Notes: generated from the sequence alone by a model not told the origin. Positions 5,943-13,497 are shown, counted from the first letter of the stretch. The stretch: DNA of 20,699 nt from a virus (IMGVR_UViG_3300036846_001584:1-20699); one strand, 5' to 3'. Numbers and translations: made by a program.

Positions 5943-6512
5943 CTATTGCGGGCTAGGGCACAGAAGCCTCAGGTCGCCCTCAGCAACCCTGTCATCAAGG
6001 CTACTGGCTCCGCCCCCAGTACTCTCCGCGTCTGAAGTGGAGGCAGGTGCTAGCGCCGGAGCGACCACTGGGCGGTCCGAGCTATTTAGAAACGTTAGGA
6101 AGGCCCCAACGAGGGCAAGCAAACGGTACAGTGCTGAAAACCATCCCTTGCGTACCGCTGAAGGCCACGGAGCAACATCGATGACGCATTGAACTGCCAC
6201 CACGAAGCACGCCGCCGCGAACACGAACCAGCTCTTGAATTCGAAGAAAGCTACTACGAGAAACACCAACATTGTTAGTGATACATACACAGCAATACAG
6301 AACCAAATCTCGTTTTTTGCTGCATCCTTTCGCTTGGAGGCTCGTACCAACTTGCTGGCAGCGTCATGATCCTTAAAAAGTAGATGGTACAGCGCATCTT
6401 CCCGCCAACCGCGCCAAGGTTTCTGCGCATACAGTTGCTTAGGAAGTAGCCTCCTACACTCTTTGTAACTTACAGTCTTCAGCGCCCACTGCAGCTCTTC
6501 CGTGGTATGCAT
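5943..6512 (-). CDS. Unknown membrane protein with two or three TM helices (189 aa)
   Basis: I prefer the internal start MHTTEELQ (ATG 6510-6512), preceded by AAGAGGG at 7 bp, over the upstream ATG at 6548, which lacks a ribosome-binding site. The first about 75 residues are soluble, basic and helical. Two adjacent transmembrane helices (IWFCIAVYVSLTMLVFLVV, then WFVFAAACFVVAVQCVI) follow, and a probable third (LYRLLALVGAFLTFL). The C-terminal 45 residues are Ala/Ser/Pro/Asp-rich and probably disordered. The paired-helix layout with a soluble domain resembles small membrane effectors found beside nucleotide-signalling systems, but no sequence motif proves this. Composition is AT-richer than the phage core. 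Confidence 0.72.
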   Translation of the reverse strand: MHTTEELQWALKTVSYKECRRLLPKQLYAQKPWRGWREDALYHLLFKDHDAASKLVRASKRKDAAKNEIWFCIAVYVSLTMLVFLVVAFFEFKSWFVFAAACFVVAVQCVIDVAPWPSAVRKGWFSALYRLLALVGAFLTFLNSSDRPVVAPALAPASTSDAESTGGGASSLDDRVAEGDLRLLCPSPQ

Positions 6513-6869
6513 CACCGGCCCTCTTACGTGTATTGGTAAGAACGGCAATTTTCGTAAGATCTTTAAACTCTCAGCGTTCCAATCGCCTTCGCCTAACTGA
6601 GCGCATCGAGCACTGCTGCTGTCGATTCACCCCTTCGCGGTGCCCGCAGCCTGAGAAGGGAGCCAGCAAGTCCCATTGCAAGGCCACCTTTCGCTGCGCC
6701 GCAGACCACCTCGGCCTTGAAGAAGCGGTCGTAGGCCTACGGGCTGAAACTCGCGAGATGCCATAGCCCCAATCCATCCGATTCATAGCATCACAGCTCC
6801 AGCATCACGGCCCCGAGTGCAGAAGGGAGCGTCCCGGCGTTCGCTACTGGGGTTCGTCTTGGCCGCCGC
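6513..6869. other. 357-bp spacer, no gene supported
   Basis: Between the membrane protein and the phage gene block I see no frame with coding character. The frames present lack ribosome-binding sites and have shadow-like composition. The spacer probably contains the promoter of the membrane-protein gene and the 3' end of the late operon. No hairpin with a T tract was found. This is the border between AT-richer cargo on the left and GC-rich phage genes on the right. Confidence 0.5.
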
Positions 6870-7061
6870 TTACTGGCTTAGCTCTGCTAACACTTGGGCA
6901 AGCTGACGGAGCGCCTTCCGCTCCCCACCCTTCCAGGCGTTCCTAGCCGCCCTGGCCTTTCCTTCGATGCTGCGCGGGCCGGTCGCCTGCTCCCAGGGTC
7001 GCCACTTCCGGATTGCCTGCGCCTGTTGCCGGCGCCGCTCTGTGGTCCAGCCATTGCGCAT
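6870..7061 (-). CDS. Small conserved phage-type basic protein (63 aa)
   Basis: The protein starts MRNGWTTERRRQQAQAIRKWRPWEQATGPRS (split here for length: W-T-E-R-R, then WRPWEQATGP, then GKARAARNAWKGGERK). The pattern PWE-x-TGP-x-x-x-x-GKA-x-x-x-RNA-x-KGG is one I recognise from many prophage-borne small proteins of unknown function. The start is supported by GGAGG 9 bp upstream of ATG 7059-7061. Strongly basic, so nucleic-acid binding is possible. Its first 119 bp overlap the 3' end of the upstream gene in another frame, an arrangement I believe recurs with this gene pair elsewhere. Function unknown. Confidence 0.82.
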   Translation of the reverse strand: MRNGWTTERRRQQAQAIRKWRPWEQATGPRSIEGKARAARNAWKGGERKALRQLAQVLAELSQ

Positions 7062-7644
7062 CTGGGATCTCCTCCAATAGTTCGTTCGGCCGCCTTTTTG
7101 TTCCCGCGCGCCCGGCCTCTACCGGGACCGGCCCGGGAATTTCCGGGGCAAGGTTGTTCACCTGCTGGTGACCACCGGCAATGTTGGCCTGCTTCACGAA
7201 CGCCACGGCCCTGGGGTTCTTGATCTCGGCCAAGGTCTCCAGAGTCGTCCGGCACTGGGACTGTGCCTTCAGGGCCAGCCGCATGTAGGTCTCCATGGCG
7301 CCCATGTGCTGCCCCATGTTTAGTGCCGCTCGGCGGCTCATCTCCAGGAAGACCGCATTCAGGGCAATGGCTTGGCTGGTCAGCAGCCCATCGGCCTGGT
7401 CGGTCCCGCCCTTGGCGGCCCGCCCTACTGCCGCCCGGGTCGACTTCACGAGTTCGTTTAGCTCGGTCCCGCCCGCTACCCCAGAGTGCTGCGCAAACAG
7501 CAGGCTGACGAAGGCATTGCTGGCAATGCCCTCAGCAATCAGCCTGGCCGACTTCTCCTCTAGGGTCTGGCCGTTCTCCAGAGGCACATCCAGCTGCGCC
7601 GCACGCTGGTTGGCGCCGCCTGCTGATTGGTTTTCTTTCCTCAT
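6943..7644 (-). CDS. Conserved prophage protein with RLALKAQSQCR motif (233 aa)
   Basis: The central region, QAIALNAVFLEMSRRA ... MGAMETYMRLALKAQSQCR ... TLETLAEIKNP ... VAFVKQANIAGGHQQVNN (residues about 90-165), is a conserved block found in prophage and island genes of many proteobacteria, function unknown. The N-terminus is Gln/Ala-rich. Residues about 185-233 change character, being Ala/Gly/Arg-rich, because this part shares DNA with the following gene in another frame. The start is ATG 7642-7644, with GAGG rather far upstream (about 12 bp). It is divergent from the plus-strand membrane gene at 7727. It is probably a late or packaging-linked protein; that is inference from location only. 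Confidence 0.8.
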   Translation of the reverse strand: MRKENQSAGGANQRAAQLDVPLENGQTLEEKSARLIAEGIASNAFVSLLFAQHSGVAGGTELNELVKSTRAAVGRAAKGGTDQADGLLTSQAIALNAVFLEMSRRAALNMGQHMGAMETYMRLALKAQSQCRTTLETLAEIKNPRAVAFVKQANIAGGHQQVNNLAPEIPGPVPVEAGRAGTKRRPNELLEEIPDAQWLDHRAAPATGAGNPEVATLGAGDRPAQHRRKGQGG

Positions 7645-7726
7645 GGGGGATCAATTCCTCTACGCAGGGCTCCCACCCTCAGTGGGTGCTACGATTCAGT
7701 CGGCTGATACCGATCAAGGCAGTGCC

Positions 7727-7918
7727 ATGGACTGGAAGACCAACAACTACGCTCCCCAGAAGAGCTGGAACGCCATGAAGAGCGAGGCCTTCAACCAGCG
7801 CTACCCGGAGGGGAAGGCTGGCGGTAGATCCATCGCCTTGGCCATCGTTGCCGTCCCCCTAGGCCTCGCCGCAGTCGCTGGGCTGGTGTACTCGGTTCTG
7901 ACCTTCTTCGGCAGCTAA
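7727..7918 (+). CDS. Small single-pass membrane protein on the opposite strand (63 aa)
   Basis: The start MDWKTNNYAPQKSW has AAGG 7 bp upstream of ATG 7727. The upstream open frame back to 7295 is a shadow of the 233-aa gene and is not coding. Residues about 36-60 form a strong transmembrane helix (ALAIVAVPLGLAAVAGLVYSV, given in part), preceded by an N-terminal hydrophilic domain rich in Asn, Lys and Gln. Its TAA (7916-7918) overlaps the TAG of the convergent 784-aa gene (7915-7917), so the stops share bases. It is the only clear plus-strand gene inside the phage core. A small inner-membrane moron or lysis-related protein is possible; function not established. Confidence 0.72.
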   Translation: MDWKTNNYAPQKSWNAMKSEAFNQRYPEGKAGGRSIALAIVAVPLGLAAVAGLVYSVLTFFGS

Positions 7919-10269
7919 CGGCCTCCGGCCGTCTCAGCCTTCAGGCGCTGAGCCAGCTCAACCAGCTCGTCGTCGTCCTCTTCCCTACCGATCTGCAGCA
8001 GTGTGTTGATCTGGCCTGCAATGTCGCCGCTATCCCGCTCGGTGTTCCGGGCAAGCCAGCGAACCGCCTTGGGGTTGGTCATCATTCTGGCCAGCAGATT
8101 GTTGGCGCCAGCCAGCGCCATGGTTGATGCAACAGCGATCGCTGCGTCTTTGAGATTTCCCTGCATCGCGCTCTGCCCGGCGATAAGTCCGGTGCCACCC
8201 AGGGTTACCCCGAGGGCAGTCTGCTTGGCTGTGCCTGGCGGGTTGCCGAACACCTTGCTGCCGCTGCGGATGGAATCAGCCATCCTCGCCAGCTTGTTCA
8301 CGTTCTGGACGTAGTCCGTCCCGAAGCGCGCATTGCTGAACAGCTGCTTCTTAGCCTCGGGGCTGATATCCGCCCAGTTGCTCAAGAACGTCTCCATCGA
8401 GAAGGCATCGCCAGCAGCGTTCTGGTTGGCCTTGCTAGCGCGCCCCATCCGCTGCAGGAAGGATGCGCTTACGTCAGCACGTACTTGGGCAGGAAGCGAG
8501 TCCATTACGCGCCTCAGAGGAGTCGCGCCATTGCGGGCTCCAGTGAACATGGCTTGGTAGGCGGCCTCCGGGCCTCCTTCCTTTTGGACAATCTTGGCGA
8601 TGCTGTCCAAACGTTGCTCTCGGAGCCGGTAGTAGTTGTTCGCTCGGGCAAACGCCTGCTTGGCCTCCGGGGTTGTGGCAGCAGCTTCCATATCGCGAGA
8701 CAAGGCCGAGTACAGCTTCTTCCACTCAGCATGGGCGGCATCCCGGGTAAGGAACGTGGCGCCCACCTGCTTACCGACCTTTGAACGCAGCTCCTTGAGC
8801 GCCTGATAAGGCAGCGTTCCATCCGCCATGTTTCCCAAGGTGCTGCTCAGGTTCTGCTCGATGTCGGCCCGACTCGGCACGGGTTCCATCACGGTCATTC
8901 CCAGCGACTGTCTACGGGCATTCCTCTCTGCCGCTTCCTGAGCTTGCCGTTCCAAGTACTGCCTGTAGGCGGCTGCATTCTCACGCATCCCAGGACGACT
9001 GAGGACCGACGCTCCCCCAGTGGTGTCGCTCACTAGGGCCCCCTCGATCTGCTTGAGGGCCGCTTGATCGAATAGATGCGAGAGATCTGGTGCGCCACTG
9101 ATCGTAGCGTTGATTTCCCGAAGCGCGCCGCGGGCGTTGGAGACCGGAACCATTTCACCCGAGGGGAGATGGCGATCCAGTTCGCTATACAAGCGGTCCG
9201 AAACCGACTGGGTTCGATCCACAAACCCACCAGGCCCATAGATGCCTTGTTGCACGTTCGTCCCGACCTGAGTCGGAGTGAGATCCGCCCCACCGGCCGA
9301 TATCCTGTTGGACAGGTTATCGGTAGCGTTACGCGCGGCGGCGGCCTGATCAGCAGCGCGCTGAGCAATCTGGCCCGAGCCACCTGGGGTATTGCCGAGG
9401 TAGGTTTCAAGGGCACTAGCGGTACGACCACCGGTAGCTTGGCCGACACTCGGTGAGGTGCCCGCAGCGGCAAAGTCATCGACCATTCCCTGAACACCCG
9501 AGACGTCAGTTCCTCTCGCCGCCCGGCGCGCGACACCTGCCGCAGCCGTTGGCACTGCGCCTGCGGCGCTCACCCGACCAGCTGTGGCGAGACTGGCGAG
9601 TCCGCTCAAGGTGCCCGGTGCAAAACCGCCACCGAGGCCTGCCAAAAGCTGCATCCCCTGGGATCCACCCGACTCTTTAGTCCCGGACGCCGCCGCACTA
9701 CCTGCGGCGGCTGATGCAGTCTGCAGCCCAGGCTGGGCGGTCAAGAAGTTGGCCAAGCGATTCTGCGCCACAGGTGCCGCACTACGCAGGGCAGGAGCAA
9801 CTCCAGCTTGGGCAGCGCGCGGCGCCGTCGCGGCCAAAGCATTGAGACCGGCGCCCGTACCAAGGGTAAAGCCTGTCCCGGCCAAGGCCTCACCTACATC
9901 TCCGAGAACGCGATCGCCGGCAGTCTGCGCCTTGGGCAGGTTGAGCCGGTCGGCCAAGGCTGCGGCCTCCTCCCGGTACGGGCGAGCCTCCTGCATACCT
10001 ACAGCGCGCGCGACAGGGTTGACGACGTAGTTGTTGAATGCGTCGCCGCCGATGGCACCTAGAAGACCGCCAGCGCTCTGTAAGACCGAGCGAGCGCCGA
10101 AGGCCGCATCTCGCGCGGCCCCGTACTGCCACCCATCAGGGGCAACTTGGCTGCGCGGGCCTGGAGAAGTGGCAGTCGCACTGGGTGCGCTTGGTTGCAC
10201 GAGCTCCCCGGAGAATCGCGGCTTGCTCTTGACCGGCTGATCCACCGGGATTCCGTCGAAACGCGCCAT
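7915..10269 (-). CDS. Large virion/DNA-ejection-type protein (784 aa)
   Basis: The protein is very Ala/Gly-rich with long stretches of small hydrophobic residues (GSAAASG, LLAGLGGGFAPGTLSGLASLATAG, TLGGTGLIAGQSAMQG, in parts), alternating with long helical charged segments (about 290-650). There is no signal peptide. Glycine/alanine-rich amphipathic sections in a protein of this size, placed next to a second structural protein, match the internal or ejection proteins of podoviruses that cross the cell envelope with the DNA. I see no lytic transglycosylase Glu motif. GAGGT 5 bp before ATG 10267-10269, and only 3 bp after the stop of the upstream gene, indicate coupling. Family assignment is by size, composition and context, so moderately sure. 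Confidence 0.75.
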   Translation of the reverse strand: MARFDGIPVDQPVKSKPRFSGELVQPSAPSATATSPGPRSQVAPDGWQYGAARDAAFGARSVLQSAGGLLGAIGGDAFNNYVVNPVARAVGMQEARPYREEAAALADRLNLPKAQTAGDRVLGDVGEALAGTGFTLGTGAGLNALAATAPRAAQAGVAPALRSAAPVAQNRLANFLTAQPGLQTASAAAGSAAASGTKESGGSQGMQLLAGLGGGFAPGTLSGLASLATAGRVSAAGAVPTAAAGVARRAARGTDVSGVQGMVDDFAAAGTSPSVGQATGGRTASALETYLGNTPGGSGQIAQRAADQAAAARNATDNLSNRISAGGADLTPTQVGTNVQQGIYGPGGFVDRTQSVSDRLYSELDRHLPSGEMVPVSNARGALREINATISGAPDLSHLFDQAALKQIEGALVSDTTGGASVLSRPGMRENAAAYRQYLERQAQEAAERNARRQSLGMTVMEPVPSRADIEQNLSSTLGNMADGTLPYQALKELRSKVGKQVGATFLTRDAAHAEWKKLYSALSRDMEAAATTPEAKQAFARANNYYRLREQRLDSIAKIVQKEGGPEAAYQAMFTGARNGATPLRRVMDSLPAQVRADVSASFLQRMGRASKANQNAAGDAFSMETFLSNWADISPEAKKQLFSNARFGTDYVQNVNKLARMADSIRSGSKVFGNPPGTAKQTALGVTLGGTGLIAGQSAMQGNLKDAAIAVASTMALAGANNLLARMMTNPKAVRWLARNTERDSGDIAGQINTLLQIGREEDDDELVELAQRLKAETAGGR

Positions 10270-10272
10270 TGC

Positions 10273-11745
10273 TTACCTCTTTCGGTAGGTTCGACCATCG
10301 TCCGGGTCGATGTAGAGAGACCCGCTGGGTAGAGCGTTGAAGTCCGCTTCGGTTTGAGGCCGAGCAGGACCAGTGGCTGCCTGTGGACCACCGCTTACGC
10401 TGCTTGTGACTCCGGAGAAGTCCGCCATGCCCGTGCCACGTACGGGGTCGTAGCCGTACTGGCGCGCAATCTCCTGATACTTGCGGGTCGTCCCGGTGAT
10501 CCGCCCCTCAGCGTTTGTCGCAAGCTGGGCCGCTTGGTTCATGAAGTCCTGCCGCTGAGCAGGATTAAGTCGCTGACCGCTGATTGCCTTGTTGTAGGCA
10601 TTGCGTACTTGGTCCGGAACACCGGCAGCGTTCTGAGCATTTGCGAACTCCTGCTCGCGTACCACCGAGCCGGGATCGAGCATCTTCATAAACGCGAAGA
10701 TCATGCTGAGGTCGCCCGCAGCACTTGGCTGGCGGGCGGCGGCCTGCACGTTGCGATACATGGAAAGAACGCCTTGGTCGTCCTTGAGGTTCTGCGTCAC
10801 CTCCTTCCGCAGGCTCTGCTCACCACTTGCCACTGCTTGCGGGGATGAGTTATCCGCAGGACCACCCGGGATCGGCGTTAGGCTGTCCCCTTGGTACGTA
10901 TAGCCGCTAGGGGCCTCTCGTTGCTTGGGAGGTGTATAACCGAGCCCGCCCGGCGGAGCGATGTTCCGATCCGGAAGCTGTGCTCTCCCACCGTCCGGCA
11001 CCAATCCCCATTCTTCCGGATTCTGCAAGATCGACTCGCGCAGCCCAGGCTCGGTGACCTTAGACATGTCTATGATCTCGCCGTTGGGAGCCCGGAATAC
11101 TGTTGCCGCTGCGGCCGCCCCGGAAGTTGCCATCGATGTGGGTGTCCCTGCCGTACCTGCCATCGCTCCAGGCAACGGCGCAAGCTGGCGCATTACCGGA
11201 TCCCACACCATCTTCATAGACCCATTGCGCCCATCAGGGACATCGATCACGTTGGCGCTGGCCGGCGCGAACGGCGCTTCAGCAACCACTTTTCCAGTTG
11301 CGTCAAAGCGCTTCGAGCCTGGCGAGAGCGTGAACTGATCACCCTGAGCGGTGGGCTGGCCTGCGGCAACAGCGAGAACCTGATCGACAATCGGCATCAC
11401 CGATTCCGCGTCGAACTGGTCAGGAATTTCCGCTCCAAAGCTTCGCTTGAGGTAGGGAACCGCGCTGCGATAAATGCCCGCCTGCATCTGAGGGCTGCTT
11501 GCGTACTGCTTCAGGGACTTGGCCAAGCCAATCAGCTTCTCGTGCTGACGGTTGCCCTCGGCCTGATAGGACTGGGCCGTTTTCGGGTCCAGTGCGAATG
11601 CACGATCAGTTGCCGCCAGATCGCCAGAGATGACCTTGGGACCGAGATCCTGCAGTTCGGCCAGCCGGTTCCGCTCAGTGACGGCCTTCTGGCGCTCAAG
11701 CCCGTTCTGCATGCCCTGCGCGAACGATTCATAGAAGGTGGCCAT
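10273..11745 (-). CDS. Podovirus virion-associated protein (490 aa)
   Basis: I set the start at MATFYESFAQGMQNGLERQK (ATG 11743-11745). The longer frame to 11940 runs through a terminator hairpin and is not coding. The helical N-terminus (1-130) is followed by a Pro/Gly/Ala-rich linker (about 130-340). Residues about 345-405 hold the most telling block: DLSMIFAFMKMLDPGSVVRE, then EFANAQNAAGVPD, then GQRLNPAQRQDF. I recognise this block from structural and ejection proteins of many tailed phages, mainly podoviruses. The C-terminus, GSLYIDPDDGRTYRKR, is a typical short capping motif of such proteins. Together with the 784-aa gene it forms a two-gene late unit. The weak ribosome-binding site (GGAG, 12 bp away) is the only doubt on the start. 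Confidence 0.8.
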   Translation of the reverse strand: MATFYESFAQGMQNGLERQKAVTERNRLAELQDLGPKVISGDLAATDRAFALDPKTAQSYQAEGNRQHEKLIGLAKSLKQYASSPQMQAGIYRSAVPYLKRSFGAEIPDQFDAESVMPIVDQVLAVAAGQPTAQGDQFTLSPGSKRFDATGKVVAEAPFAPASANVIDVPDGRNGSMKMVWDPVMRQLAPLPGAMAGTAGTPTSMATSGAAAAATVFRAPNGEIIDMSKVTEPGLRESILQNPEEWGLVPDGGRAQLPDRNIAPPGGLGYTPPKQREAPSGYTYQGDSLTPIPGGPADNSSPQAVASGEQSLRKEVTQNLKDDQGVLSMYRNVQAAARQPSAAGDLSMIFAFMKMLDPGSVVREQEFANAQNAAGVPDQVRNAYNKAISGQRLNPAQRQDFMNQAAQLATNAEGRITGTTRKYQEIARQYGYDPVRGTGMADFSGVTSSVSGGPQAATGPARPQTEADFNALPSGSLYIDPDDGRTYRKR

Positions 11746-11819
11746 TGGATTCAATTGCTCCGTTGGTAGTTGCCGGATTGGCTGCACCAAGAGGGCACAC
11801 CTCGCGCACCTCTCTCGAC

Positions 11820-11857
11820 AAAAAAAGAGGGCGGCAGCTCTTCGGGGGCTGCCGCCC
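11820..11857 (-). terminator. Strong intrinsic terminator between early and late blocks
   Basis: On the minus strand, GGGCGGCAGC (11857-11848), an 9-nt loop, GCTGCCGCCC (11838-11829), then TC and seven T (to 11820): a perfect 10-bp stem with a good U tract. It lies 75 bp before the start of the 490-aa gene and ends the early operon, so the late genes need their own promoter or antitermination. Confidence 0.88.
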
Positions 11858-11949
11858 GGGCCCGCCCTTGGGGGATGTAGGGCCCTACTAGATAGGTCGG
11901 GATTTGGGTGTTTCTGACTCCCGCGTCCACTGGCGTCCATGTGGATCTA

Positions 11950-12693
11950 CTAGTCGCAGGCAGAGCCCATTGCAGCGGCGACTCTCCGGCTGGCGCGGCT
12001 CAGCCATTCAAGCAGACGCCTCTCAGCCGACTGCACCTCGCCGCGAAACCGTTGCTCTTGCCGGGCATGGCTCTTGGCCGATTCTCGATAAGACCGCTGG
12101 GGTCGACCAACTAGCAATCTCCGCACCGCTTCCAACGAGGCCCACTCCGGATGGCCGCATGCGGTCATGTGCCGGCAGACCGACGGCCAGCCTCTCTCGT
12201 CACCCGTGGCGTACAGCATCAGCCAAGCGCCAAGTGGACCGTCCAATTGCGCATCTGCCATTGCATGCAGCACCAGCCTATTCGGCCCCCTGGCAGGGAT
12301 TGCTGTCAGCGAGCCTTGCATCTTCCACGTCCGTAATTGGCGAGTGCGATCAGCCGCAGCGGATGAGCGCATCAGCGCCATCTGGTCGAAATCCAGCACC
12401 TCTTGGCGATCCTTCGGGCTGAACCTTTCCAGGGCTTGCTTACGGGCCGCCGGCTGCGTCGGCAGGTACTTGGATGCCGCCTGCTCAATCGAATGCTCTC
12501 TGTGGATGGGCAGGTGCGCGCCCTCGTCCGAACAAGGTTCGTCACTGGAGCAACGCCTCGGCGTGTGCCGGAGGACAGGCTGTGTGGTCGCCCCGTACCC
12601 AAACGCGCCAGCGATGCCCCTCACAACCAAGTCGACTGCCTCGTCCGCCAGCAGCACCATCTCCACGTACCGCTCATGGTCTCGAGCTGCCAT
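11950..12693 (-). CDS. Unknown early-operon protein (247 aa)
   Basis: ATG at 12691-12693 has GGGAGG 7 bp upstream, and the first codons overlap the last 20 bp of the preceding 108-aa frame. The first 60 residues include GIAGAFGYGATTQPVLRHTP. There are two Cys in CSSDEPCSDE (about 48-57), and the centre has HAMADAQLDGPLGAWLMLYATGD. The C-terminal 60 residues are basic and helical with many Arg (ESAKSHARQEQRFRGE ... RRLLEWLSRASRRVA). The basic C-terminal helix could bind nucleic acid. No catalytic motif is recognised. It is the last gene before the early-block terminator. It could be a replication accessory or packaging-related protein; unknown. Confidence 0.68.
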   Translation of the reverse strand: MAARDHERYVEMVLLADEAVDLVVRGIAGAFGYGATTQPVLRHTPRRCSSDEPCSDEGAHLPIHREHSIEQAASKYLPTQPAARKQALERFSPKDRQEVLDFDQMALMRSSAAADRTRQLRTWKMQGSLTAIPARGPNRLVLHAMADAQLDGPLGAWLMLYATGDERGWPSVCRHMTACGHPEWASLEAVRRLLVGRPQRSYRESAKSHARQEQRFRGEVQSAERRLLEWLSRASRRVAAAMGSACD

Positions 12694-13000
12694 AGACGGC
12701 CTCCCAGCGCGACCCGTCCGGCAGACGGACTACTCCGCCTGGCGAACCGGTTCGCGCTTCTCCATGGAGGCGTCCAGAAACGACCGCCGTGATCTGAAGC
12801 CCTAAGGCCAATGCCTTGGAGCAAGAAGAGCGCGCTCCGCTTGGTATATATCTAGAAGGGTGTACACATAGCGACCTCGAAGGGGTGTGGATAACCGCCT
12901 GACTGGCCTGCATTGCGACCTCGTAGGTCTCTATGCGGGCCAACTCAAAGCGGGATTGGCCTACATAGCGACCTAGTTGGCCTACATAGCGACTAGCCAT
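12674..13000 (-). CDS. Small gene overlapping the iteron cluster (108 aa)
   Basis: The start codon is fixed by GGAGG exactly 7 bp before ATG 12998-13000; the ATG overlaps the stop of the winged-helix gene (ATGGCTAG). The protein begins MASRYVGQLGRYVGQSRFEL. The internal repeat GRYVGQ comes from two 17-bp iterons in the DNA. The middle is Ser/Ala/Thr-rich and poorly protein-like, but the last 25 residues (GGVVRLPDGSRWEAVYGSS) look like a genuine short beta domain, and the stop overlaps the next gene by 20 bp. So either a real coupled gene with an origin inside it, or a frame kept open by chance over an origin with only its end used. I think the former is somewhat more likely. Confidence 0.55.
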   Translation of the reverse strand: MASRYVGQLGRYVGQSRFELARIETYEVAMQASQAVIHTPSRSLCVHPSRYIPSGARSSCSKALALGLQITAVVSGRLHGEARTGSPGGVVRLPDGSRWEAVYGSSRP

Positions 13001-13007
13001 TGCGACT
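12844..13007. other. Candidate replication origin (AT-rich run, DnaA box, iterons)
   Basis: From left: AT-rich GGTATATATCTAG (12843-12855); iteron CATAGCGACCT (12867-12877); DnaA box TGTGGATAA (12886-12894), the exact complement of the consensus TTATCCACA; iteron CATTGCGACCT (12911-12921) facing an inverted copy, AGGTCTCTATG (12925-12935); iterons at 12964-12974, 12985-12994 and 12998-13007. The combination of iterons, a DnaA box and an AT-rich stretch directly beside a winged-helix Rep-like gene is the classical layout of an iteron origin, or of a lambda-like origin lying within coding DNA. Confidence 0.6.
12956..12993. repeat. Tandem 17-bp iterons with 21-bp period
   Basis: TTGGCCTACATAGCGAC occurs perfectly at 12956-12972 and 12977-12993, a 21-bp period (two helical turns). 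A diverged third copy, TGGCCTGCATTGCGACC, lies at 12904-12920. Identical face-of-helix spacing is typical of Rep-binding iterons. Confidence 0.8.
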
Positions 13008-13493
13008 CCTCCAAAGATTCGGTGGAGTTACAGTCGCCGGCTCGAGATGCTTCTCGGACTCATCAACGGCGTAGTACGTCAACGCATAAAGGCTGCACAT
13101 GTTCTTGCCGCCCTTGCGCGTCTCGATGATCCATCCAGCAGCCAGAAGCTCCAGCTTGGCACCGTGCACCGTCGCCTTGCTCTTCCATCCACGGGTAGAG
13201 AGCATTGACCAAGGGATGCTCAGATCGCCGTTCTTGCCCGGTCGATACTGCCGAGCCATTTCCAGCAGCAGCTTCACGGCATTGCCGGACAGTCGGCCGA
13301 ACTCCGGCGAGTCAGAGATTCTGTGCTCGATCATCAGGAATGGCGCGCCCTTTGACCGCCCTGTGAGCTTCTGGCGCCGCCTGTCGGTGTTCTTCTTGGG
13401 TTGTGCCGGCGAATAGCTGACATCGCCTGCTGCGGACCGCTGGGCGCGGTCCTGGCTTGTACTGTGCATGTGCCCCCCAAGGGCAAGGAACAC
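12993..13493 (-). CDS. Winged-helix replication-initiator-like protein (166 aa)
   Basis: The core (about residues 50-140) reads PFLMIEHRISDSPEFGRLSGNAVKLLLEMARQY, PGKNGDLSIPWSMLSTRGW, then TVHGAKLELLAAGWIIETRKGG (given in parts): a winged helix of the type found in phage O-like and plasmid replication proteins, with the recognition helix near W(K)SKATVHGAKLELL. The N-terminal 45 residues are basic and probably disordered. The start is uncertain: GTG 13491-13493 lies 4 bp after the HNH gene stop with TGAGG before it, while ATG 13467-13469 gives a 158-aa form. The iterons and DnaA box immediately downstream, partly in its last codons, support a role in origin binding. The family call is inference from fold pattern and context. 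Confidence 0.7.
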   Translation of the reverse strand: MFLALGGHMHSTSQDRAQRSAAGDVSYSPAQPKKNTDRRRQKLTGRSKGAPFLMIEHRISDSPEFGRLSGNAVKLLLEMARQYRPGKNGDLSIPWSMLSTRGWKSKATVHGAKLELLAAGWIIETRKGGKNMCSLYALTYYAVDESEKHLEPATVTPPNLWRSRNG

Positions 13494-13497
13494 GGCC

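Noticed and set aside
7295-7726. Upstream extension of the 63-aa plus-strand membrane gene
   Set aside because: Antisense shadow of the 233-aa gene; the internal ATG at 7727 has its own site and begins protein-like sequence.
11746-11940. N-terminal extension of the 490-aa virion protein
   Set aside because: It crosses the terminator hairpin and has frame composition unlike the rest of the protein.
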